Positions 21,860 through 28,100 of a stretch of DNA of 28,100 bases are shown here, piece by piece; position 1 is the stretch's first letter, and every line of letters starts with the position of its first letter. Source of the stretch: CAYXOX01 sp964466745 (GTDB taxonomy: Bacteria > Pseudomonadota > Alphaproteobacteria > Rhodobacterales > Rhodobacteraceae). The position numbers were made by a program, and so were the translations under genes. The notes beneath the pieces are model-generated. The model was not told where the DNA came from and ran no database searches. It worked only from the letters and a program-made list of their open reading frames with translations. The stretch is taken from NCBI GenBank assembly GCA_964466745.1, contig CAYXOX010000024.1, forward strand, positions 1-28,100, read 5' to 3'.

Positions 21860-24738
21860 ATGGCCGAGCTGAAGAACATCGAAGTGCGGGGCGCGCGCGA
21901 GCACAACCTGCAGAACATCGACGTGACGATCCCGCGCGACAGGCTCGTGGTGGTGACCGGCCTGTCGGGGTCGGGCAAGTCGAGCCTCGCCTTCGACACG
22001 ATCTACGCCGAGGGGCAGCGGCGCTACGTCGAGAGCCTCAGCGCCTATGCGCGCCAGTTCCTCGACATGATGGAAAAGCCCGACGTGGATCACATCTCCG
22101 GGCTCAGCCCGGCGATCTCCATCGAGCAGAAGACGACATCGAAGAACCCCCGTTCGACCGTGGGCACGGTCACCGAGATCTACGATTACCTGCGCCTGCT
22201 CTTCGCGCGGGCGGGCACGCCCTATTCCCCGGCCACCGGCCTGCCCATCGAGGCCCAGCAGGTGCAGGACATGGTCGACCGGATCATGGCGCTGCCGGAG
22301 GGCACGCGGGGGTTCCTGCTCGCGCCCATCGTGCGCGACCGCAAGGGCGAGTACCGCAAGGAGTTTCTCGAACTGCGCAAGCAGGGCTTCCAGCGCGTCA
22401 AGGTGGACGGGCAGTTCCACGAGCTCGACGACCCGCCGGTGCTCGACAAGAAGTTCCGCCACGACATCGATGTCGTCGTCGACCGGGTGGTGGTGCGCGA
22501 GGGGCTGGAGACGCGGCTCGCGGATTCCCTGCGCACCGCGCTCGACCTCGCCGATGGCATCGCCTTTCTCGAGACGGCCCCGCGGGAGGGCGAGGGCGAG
22601 CCGCAGCGGCTGACGTTCAGCGAGAATTTCGCCTGCCCGGTGAGCGGCTTCACCATTCCCGAGATCGAGCCCCGGCTGTTTTCCTTCAATGCGCCCTTCG
22701 GGGCGTGCCCGGCCTGCGACGGTCTCGGGGTTGAGCTGTTCTTCGATCCGGCGCTGATGGTGCCCGACCAGGCGCTGACGCTGGCCAACGGCGCCATCGC
22801 GCCCTGGCGCAAGGGCAAGAGCCCCTATTTTCTGCAGACCATCGAGGCCATCGCCAGCCACTACGAATTCGACAAGGCGACCCCCTGGAAGGATCTGCCG
22901 GCCCATGTCCAGCAGGTGTTCCTTTACGGTTCGAACGGCGAGGAAATCGCCTTCCGCTACGACGAGGGCGGGCGGGTCTACCAGGTGACGCGGCCCTTCG
23001 AGGGGGTGATCCCCAACATGGAGCGGCGCTACCGCGAGACCGACAGCGCCTGGATCCGCGAGGAGTTCGAGCGGTTCCAGAACAACCGCCCCTGCGGGAC
23101 CTGCGGCGGCTACCGGCTGCGCCAGGAGGCGCTGGCGGTGAAGATCGGCCCGGCCGAGGGCGGGCCGGGCAAGCTGCTGCACGTCGGCGAGGTGGTAAAG
23201 ATGTCGATCCGCGAGGCGTTCGACTGGTGCGAGACGGTGCCCCGGCATCTCTCGCCGCAGAAGAACGAGATCGCGCGCGCCATCCTCAAGGAGATCCGCG
23301 AGCGGCTGGGCTTTCTCAACAACGTGNNNNNNNNNNGAGCCGCAACGCCGGCACGCTCTCCGGGGGCGAAAGCCAGCGTATCCGGCTGGCGAGCCAGATC
23401 GGCTCGGGCCTGACGGGCGTGCTCTATGTGCTCGACGAGCCCTCCATCGGCCTGCACCAGCGCGACAACGGCCGTCTGCTGGACACGCTCAAGAACCTCC
23501 GGGACCAGGGCAACACAGTGATCGTCGTGGAGCATGACGAGGAGGCGATACGCGAGGCCGACTACGTGTTCGACCTCGGCCCCGGGGCGGGTGTGCACGG
23601 CGGCCGCGTGGTGGCCCACGGCACCCCCGAGGAGATCGCCGCCGACCCGGCCTCGATCACCGGGCAGTATCTTTCGGGCTCCCGCGAGATCGCCGTGCCC
23701 GCGGAGCGGCGGGAAGGCAACGGCAAGGCTGTCACGGTGGTCAGGGCCACGGGCAACAACCTGCAGGAGGTCACGGCGGCCTTCCCGCTGGGCAGGTTCG
23801 TGTGCGTGACCGGTGTTTCTGGGGGCGGCAAGTCCACCCTCACCATCGAGACACTCTTCAAGACCGCGTCGATGAAGCTCAACGGCGCGCGGCAGACGCC
23901 GGCCCCCTGCGAGACGATCAGGGGGCTGGAGCATCTCGACAAGGTCATCGACATCGACCAGCGCCCCATCGGGCGCACGCCGCGCTCCAACCCCGCCACC
24001 TACACCGGCGCCTTCACGCCGATCCGCGACTGGTTTGCCGGGCTGCCCGAGGCCAAGGCCCGCGGCTACAAGCCGGGGCGCTTCTCCTTCAACGTCAAGG
24101 GCGGGCGGTGCGAAGCCTGCCAGGGCGACGGCGTCATCAAGATCGAGATGCACTTCCTGCCCGATGTCTATGTCACCTGCGAGACCTGCAAGGGCGCCCG
24201 ATACAACCGCGAGACGCTCGAAATCCGGTTCAAGGGCAAGAGCATAGCAGACGTTCTGGACATGACGGTTGAAGATGCCCAGGCTTTCTTCAAGGCGGTT
24301 CCCTCGATCCGCGAGAAGATGGATGCGCTCATGCGCGTCGGCCTCGGCTACATCAAGGTGGGCCAGCAGGCGACGACGCTCTCCGGCGGCGAGGCGCAGC
24401 GGGTGAAGCTCTCCAAGGAGCTTTCCAAGCGCTCGACGGGGCGCACGCTCTACATCCTCGACGAGCCCACCACCGGTCTGCATTTCGAGGACGTGCGCAA
24501 GCTTCTCGAAGTGCTTCACGAGCTGGTCGAGCAGGGCAACAGCGTGGTGGTCATCGAGCACAACCTCGATGTCATCAAGACCGCGGACTGGATCATCGAC
24601 ATCGGCCCGGAGGGCGGCGACGGCGGCGGCCGGATCGTGGCCGAGGGCACGCCCGAGGCGGTCTCCGATGTGGAGGCGAGCCACACCGGCCGCTACCTCA
24701 GGCCGATGCTGGCGGCTCGCCGGGCGGCGGCGGAGTAG
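21860..24738 (+). CDS. uvrA: excinuclease ABC subunit A (interrupted only by an N gap)
   Basis: UvrA is the damage-sensing ATPase of nucleotide-excision repair. The first 489 codons (21860-23326) contain Walker A GLSGSGKSS (34-42), the UvrB-binding region and the first zinc-module area. The rest (from 23338) holds the first ABC signature LSGGESQRIRLASQIG, LYVLDEPSIGLHQRD, the second Walker A GVSGGGKST, the C-terminal zinc module (CEACQGDG, CETCKG), LSGGEAQRVKLSKEL and LYILDEPTTGLHFED. A ten-N gap makes the two parts appear in different frames. Compared with E. coli, about seven residues (GLxYLTL) are missing, so the gene is intact at roughly 962 residues. At the first zinc module Ser262 replaces the second Cys (C259-P-V-S). 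The 3' end overlaps the convergent next gene by 41 bases. Confidence 0.96.
23327..23336. other. assembly gap (10 N) inside uvrA
   Basis: Ten N are placed between the codons FLNNV and a partial codon ending in G followed by SRNAGTLSGGE. The UvrA family needs seven residues (GLxYLTL, 21 bases) here, of which the G at 23337 is probably the last base of a CTG leucine. About 20 bases are therefore truly unknown, so the N run is a fixed-size placeholder and the apparent frame change is not biological. Confidence 0.92.
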
Positions 24739-25354
24739 GCGGCGCGGCCAGCGCATAGGCTTCCGGCCGCGCCCGCGCGCCCTCGAGCAGGCGCCGGGTG
24801 ATGACGCGGTTGAGATACGCGCCGAACTCCGGGTGCTGGTAGTGCAGTGCCGCCATCGCCGCCGCGTCGAGCGCCACCGCCTCGACATCGGTTTCGGCCC
24901 GGGCGCCCAGCGTGCGCGTCTCTGCCTCGGTGAAAAAGCCGATCTCGCCGAAGATCTCTCCGGGCTCCACCCGGGCGTCCACGCCCTCGATGTGCACCGT
25001 GCCGCTCTGGACGACGTAGAGGTAATCGGTGGGATCTCCCTTGCGGAAGATCGCCGTGCCGGCCGGGAAGCGCTGTTTGCGGCCCGCCCCGTCGATCCAT
25101 TTCGGGTTGAAGCCGTCGCGTCGGGCGTCCTCGATCCGCGCGGCGGTGCGCATCACCTCCGAAAGCCGGTAGAGGTTGAAGGGCAGCAGTACCAGGTGCA
25201 GCACCAGCACCGGCCAGAGCCCGGCGGCAAGCCCGTAGCCGATGAAGAGCACGTTGGAGCCCACCGCGGCCATGCGCAGCGGGCGCATGGTGCGCATCGA
25301 GAAGGCCGTCAGCGTGAGCGCGGCGGCCAGCCAGCCGAGAAGATCCGCGCTCAC
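24698..25354 (-). CDS. YgjV-like membrane protein fused to a cyclic-nucleotide-binding domain
   Basis: This 218-residue protein has an N-terminal membrane part (about residues 1-60: LLGWLAAALTLTAFSMRTMRPLRMAAVGSN, then two more hydrophobic spans) resembling the YgjV inner-membrane family. A cyclic-nucleotide-binding domain follows, from about residue 90 to 195. In that domain the phosphate-binding cassette reads PGEIFGEIGFFTEAETRT, retaining Gly-Glu and Arg-Thr. There is no helix-turn-helix after it, so it is not a Crp-type regulator; the tail is Pro-rich. The start is GTG at 25354. A membrane-bound cAMP or cGMP sensor is plausible. Its 3' end overlaps uvrA by 41 bases. Confidence 0.8.
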   Translation of the reverse strand: MSADLLGWLAAALTLTAFSMRTMRPLRMAAVGSNVLFIGYGLAAGLWPVLVLHLVLLPFNLYRLSEVMRTAARIEDARRDGFNPKWIDGAGRKQRFPAGTAIFRKGDPTDYLYVVQSGTVHIEGVDARVEPGEIFGEIGFFTEAETRTLGARAETDVEAVALDAAAMAALHYQHPEFGAYLNRVITRRLLEGARARPEAYALAAPPTPPPPGEPPASA

Positions 25355-25463
25355 GGCGCTGCCGGTGCGGGCAGGGGGCCTGAATGGATCGCGGCGCGAC
25401 GGGCGAGCGAGGCGGCACCGGGCCCGTCGCCGCGCAGGCCGTGATGTCGCGCCGTCCGCGCGA

Positions 25464-26627
25464 TCATCCGGTGGCGTCCGGGAGGGGCGCGTCGAAGCGC
25501 AGCGTTTCGGCGCCGAGCGGCAGCAGCATGCCCGAAACGCTCACGGCTGGGACGGCATCGAGCGCGTGTGTCCAGCGCGCAGCCTCGTCGCGTGAGATCA
25601 GCGCGGCACGAATGCCCTCGAGCATGTCGCCCCCGGCAATCGCGCGGTGGGCGTAGCGGTATTCCAGCTCGAGCGCCGCGCGGATGGCGCCCGGCCTGTG
25701 CGCCTTCGGGCGCATCCGGTGGACCAGTTCCACCGCGCAGGCCATGGCAAGCGGCGAGTGGCGGGCCATCGTATCGAGGCATTCCCCGGCGAAGGAGCCG
25801 CCGGTATGGCGCAGCCGGGTCACGATGTCGGCGAGGCGTTCGCCGGCGAAGGCGTCTTCCATCTCGGCGGCGTGGGCAAGCAGCGTCGGCGCCGGGCGCG
25901 GCTCCTTTTCGGCGAAACGGGCGATTTCGCCCGGATCGCCGCTGCGGCAGAGCGCGGCCTTCAGCTCCAGCCAGTGTGCCTCGGGCACGAAGCTGTCGGC
26001 AAAGCCCGCGAGCAGCGCGTCGCCTGGCGCCATCTGCAGGCAGCTGGTGCCGAGATACTCGCCCAGCCGGCCCGGGGCGCGGGCAAGCAGCAGGGTGCTG
26101 CCGACGTCGGGCACCAGCCCGATGGAGGCCTCCGGCAGGCCCACGCGCGCCGTCTCGCCCAGAACGCGATGGCTCGCGTGGCACCCCAGCCCCACGCCGC
26201 CGCCCAGCACCAGCCCGTGCAGGAAGCTGACGACCGGCTTGGGGTACTCGGCGATGCGCGCGTTCATCCTGTACTCGTCGCGCCAGAAGGCGCGCGCGGC
26301 CTCCGCATCGCCGCTTGTTCCGGCCGCGTGCAGCGCGCGCAGGTCGCCACCCGCGCAGAAGGCCCGGTCGCCGCTGCCTTCGACGAGAACGAGCGCCACC
26401 GCCGGGTCGTCCGCCCAGGCCGCCAGCGCACCGTCGATGGCCCGGCACATCGGGGCGGTGAGCGCGTTCAGCGCCTCCGGGCGGTCCAGCCGGATGCGGC
26501 CTGCGGCGCCCTCGCGCGCGATGCCAAGCCCGGGGCAGGCGGCCGCCGCGGCGGTCACCGGGGCACCCCCGCTGCCGGCGGAGGCAGCCGGTTCGGGGGG
26601 CATCGCTCCGGGCTCAGAGACCGTCAT
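25464..26627 (-). CDS. 3-hydroxyisobutyryl-CoA hydrolase-like crotonase
   Basis: This 387-residue enoyl-CoA hydratase/isomerase superfamily protein resembles HIBCH, which hydrolyses 3-hydroxyisobutyryl-CoA in valine breakdown. The oxyanion-hole motifs are CAGGDLRAL (91-99) and HGLVLGGGVGLG (137-148). LPEASIGLVPDVGS (164-177) supplies Glu166 and Asp174 of the HIBCH-type active site, and the C-terminal cap domain carries RHTGGSFAGECLDTM. An Ala/Pro-rich stretch of about 30 residues precedes the domain. The ATG at 26627 is supported by GGAGGA six bases upstream; it overlaps the ligase gene by 14 bases, so the pair is co-transcribed. A general enoyl-CoA hydratase is the alternative. Confidence 0.87.
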   Translation of the reverse strand: MTVSEPGAMPPEPAASAGSGGAPVTAAAAACPGLGIAREGAAGRIRLDRPEALNALTAPMCRAIDGALAAWADDPAVALVLVEGSGDRAFCAGGDLRALHAAGTSGDAEAARAFWRDEYRMNARIAEYPKPVVSFLHGLVLGGGVGLGCHASHRVLGETARVGLPEASIGLVPDVGSTLLLARAPGRLGEYLGTSCLQMAPGDALLAGFADSFVPEAHWLELKAALCRSGDPGEIARFAEKEPRPAPTLLAHAAEMEDAFAGERLADIVTRLRHTGGSFAGECLDTMARHSPLAMACAVELVHRMRPKAHRPGAIRAALELEYRYAHRAIAGGDMLEGIRAALISRDEAARWTHALDAVPAVSVSGMLLPLGAETLRFDAPLPDATG

Positions 26628-27747
26628 GGAATTCCTCCACGAGGTGGCGAACGACCGCGCGCATGGCGTCCTCCTCGCTCGCCCCGTTCTCCAGCGCGGC
26701 GGAGCGGACGGCGCGCTGGCGGTCGGCCGGCGTGCCGCGTGCGGCGATCTGCGCGAGTCCCTCGATCTCGGCCCGCGAGCCCAGCGCCTCGGCATCCTCC
26801 TCCACCAGCGAGATCAGCTGCAGCAGAAGGTTGTCGTAGGGCAGGATGCGTTTCTCGCCGAAGTCGATCAGACCCTCGGAGGTCCCGTAGCGCTGGGCGC
26901 GCCAGCGGTTCTCGGCGATCAGGAAACGATCGTACTCGCGCCAGCGCAGGTTGCGCGCGCGCAGCCGCCACAGCATCCGCGTCAGGGCCTGCACGAGCGC
27001 GGCGACGGCAAGCGCCTCCTCGAGCCGGGGAAGCACGTCGCAGATGCGCGTCTCGAGGGTGGGAAAGCGGTGGGAGGGGCGCAGGTCCCACCAGATCTTG
27101 GTGGTATCCTCGATCAGGCCGAGATCGATCAGCGTGCCGGTCGTGCGCTCGTATTCCTGCCAGCTGGCGAAGGAGGGCGGCAGGCCGGTCCGCGGCAGGT
27201 TGTCGAACACGGTGAGCCGGTAGGAGGCGAGGCCGGTGTCGATCCCCTGCCAGAAGGGCGAGGAGCAGGACAGCGCCAGAAGATGGGGCAGGAAGTAGCT
27301 CAGCTGGGGCATCAGGTCGGTGCGCAGGGCATTGTCCTCCACCGCGACATGCACATGCATCCCGCAGATGAGCATGCGCCGCGCGACGCCCCCGAGGGCC
27401 TGCCGCAGGTCGTCGTAGCGGTCCTTGCGGGTATGGTGCTGGCGCTTCCAGTCGGAGAACGGGTGGCAGGAGGCCGCGATCGGGACCAGCTCGTAGCTCG
27501 CCGCATGGCGCGCCACGCAGGCGCGCAGGCGGCGCAGGTCTTCGCGAGCTTCACTCACGTCTCGCGCGACACGTGTGCCGATCTCGATCTGGCACTGGAG
27601 GAACTCGGGGCTGACCTGGCCTTCGAGTTCGGCCTGGCACGCCTGCATCAGGCCATCGGGCGCCTCGGCGAGATCGAGGCTGCCTCGATGGACGAGGAGG
27701 TACTCCTCCTCGATGCCCATGGTGAAGCTAGGCTGGGGCAGGGGCAA
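26614..27747 (-). CDS. YbdK-type carboxylate-amine ligase (glutamate-cysteine ligase family 2)
   Basis: This 377-residue ATP-dependent ligase of the GCS2 family forms gamma-glutamyl bonds; YbdK homologues show weak glutamate-cysteine ligase activity. The N-terminal ATP/metal motif is FTMGIEEEYLLV (8-19). Further family segments are VSPEFLQCQIEIGT near 50, RMLICGMHVHVAV near 125, IWWDLRPSHRFPTLETRICD near 215, and FLIAENRWRAQRYG. I chose the TTG at 27747 because PSFTMGIEEEY belongs to the conserved first strand and a GGAG lies eight bases upstream; starting at the ATG at 27720 would truncate that strand. Fourteen-base overlap with the HIBCH-like gene indicates one transcript, though no metabolic link is obvious. 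Confidence 0.88.
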   Translation of the reverse strand: MPLPQPSFTMGIEEEYLLVHRGSLDLAEAPDGLMQACQAELEGQVSPEFLQCQIEIGTRVARDVSEAREDLRRLRACVARHAASYELVPIAASCHPFSDWKRQHHTRKDRYDDLRQALGGVARRMLICGMHVHVAVEDNALRTDLMPQLSYFLPHLLALSCSSPFWQGIDTGLASYRLTVFDNLPRTGLPPSFASWQEYERTTGTLIDLGLIEDTTKIWWDLRPSHRFPTLETRICDVLPRLEEALAVAALVQALTRMLWRLRARNLRWREYDRFLIAENRWRAQRYGTSEGLIDFGEKRILPYDNLLLQLISLVEEDAEALGSRAEIEGLAQIAARGTPADRQRAVRSAALENGASEEDAMRAVVRHLVEEFHDGL

Positions 27748-27780
27748 GGGCTGGGCTCCGGCGCGGCTCGGGGTTCCGAC

Positions 27781-27810
27781 ACTCTAGCCAGAGCGGCGCC
27801 CGCGGCACAA
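27781..27810 (-). promoter_or_regulatory. possible sigma-70 promoter of the ligase/hydrolase pair
   Basis: On the minus strand TTGTGC (27810-27805) and TAGAGT (27786-27781) are 18 bases apart. Transcription would start about 27 bases before the TTG start codon. Both boxes match the consensus only partly, so this is a weak call. Confidence 0.3.
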
Positions 27811-27864
27811 TCCCGGCGCGCTGCCGGCAGCGGCATGCGGCCCGCCCGGGGGCGGGCGGCAAGG

Positions 27865-27952
27865 GCGAGGGGCGCTGCCCCTCGCGCTCCCCGGAGTATT
27901 TCCGCCAAGATGAAGAGGGCACGGCTCTCGTTCATCTTGGCCAAAATGCTCA
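27865..27952. repeat. two facing copies (5 and 6) of the composite repeat
   Basis: Copy 5 runs on the plus strand: a perfect 9-bp/3-nt hairpin (27865-27885), then the core CGGAGTATTTCCGCCAAGAT to 27915. Over about 45 bases it nearly repeats copy 1. Copy 6 lies on the minus strand (27931-27952, GAGCATTTTGGCCAAGATG). The facing CCAAGATGAA ends form a larger hairpin at 27905-27940 (10-bp outer stem with inner G/C continuation). Copy 6 sits 3' of the partial gene at the right edge; the 271-base region around these repeats holds no gene. Confidence 0.75.
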
Positions 27953-28018
27953 ACGGCGCTGTCCTCGCCGCCTTCCGGGGGCGCGGGCACGAGCGCGGCG
28001 GCCCGCCGGCCGGTCCGG

Positions 28019-28100
28019 TCAGTCCATCTGGCGGAAGTGGAACTCGCCGCCTTCCTTGATGCCCGAGGGCCAGCGCGCGGTGACCGTCTTGGTGCGCGTG
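28019..28100 (-). CDS. C-terminal end of an unrecognised protein (partial)
   Basis: The minus strand reads an open frame from the window edge that ends KEGGEFHFRQMD and TGA at 28019-28021. Its 26 visible residues have normal codon use (third positions G or C) and no low-complexity bias, and the frame stops just before a 3'-type repeat copy. It is therefore likely a real gene end. I do not recognise the family; the rest lies outside the window. Confidence 0.6.
   Translation of the reverse strand, partial: TRTKTVTARWPSGIKEGGEFHFRQMD

Noticed and set aside
21860..24738. uvrA as a frameshifted pseudogene
   Set aside because: The frame change coincides exactly with the 10-N run, and all motifs on both sides are intact.

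Overview
The window is very GC-rich (codon third positions almost always G or C) and looks like an alphaproteobacterium of the Rhodobacteraceae/Roseobacter type. The evidence is the GTTC-N7-GTTC LexA box in front of uvrA, the gene families present, and a short dispersed repeat ending in GCCAAGATGAAG. The genus cannot be fixed from this sequence. A 10-N scaffold gap sits inside uvrA.

Layout. (1) 165-4053: an EamA permease (+), then on the minus strand SelO and a two-gene unit of nucleoside hydrolase and GNAT acetyltransferase. (2) 4541-20282: a large catabolic locus built around a divergent intergenic region with a palindromic operator candidate at 6128-6158. Leftward run a MaoC-type hydratase and a Gfo/Idh/MocA oxidoreductase. 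Rightward run, nearly end to end for 14 kb: a second MaoC-like protein, a leaderless solute-binding-like protein, a CaiB/BaiF CoA-transferase, a complete CUT1-type sugar ABC importer (binding protein, two permeases, ATPase), an enolase-superfamily dehydratase/racemase with the full mandelate-racemase catalytic set, a RhaM-type mutarotase, an RraA/HMG-aldolase-family protein, a second enolase-superfamily member with a K-x-H motif, a split UxaA-type dehydratase (SAF subunit plus large subunit), a BDH2-like SDR and an FAH-family hydrolase. (3) 20584-28100: an MFS permease, LexA-controlled uvrA, a YgjV-like membrane/cyclic-nucleotide-binding fusion, a 3-hydroxyisobutyryl-CoA hydrolase-like protein, a YbdK-type glutamate-cysteine ligase, and the C-terminal end of an unrecognised protein.

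How the genes fit together. The last part of the rightward operon (mutarotase, acid-sugar dehydratase, SDR, FAH hydrolase) matches the non-phosphorylative L-fucose/L-rhamnose-type route, in which a 2-keto-3-deoxy acid is oxidised to a 2,4-diketo acid and split to pyruvate plus a small hydroxy acid. The Gfo/Idh/MocA enzyme could be the missing sugar dehydrogenase. The MaoC pair, the CoA-transferase and the cytosolic binding-protein homologue are not part of any acid-sugar route I know. No lactonase and no transcription regulator are encoded in the window. The locus is therefore a good candidate for a substrate pathway that is not yet described.

Other structure: a composite repeat (G/C hairpin followed by GAGTATTTnnGCCAAGATG) occurs six times between genes, and a palindromic 160-nt insert separates the two ABC permeases while keeping an open, doubly overlapping reading frame.
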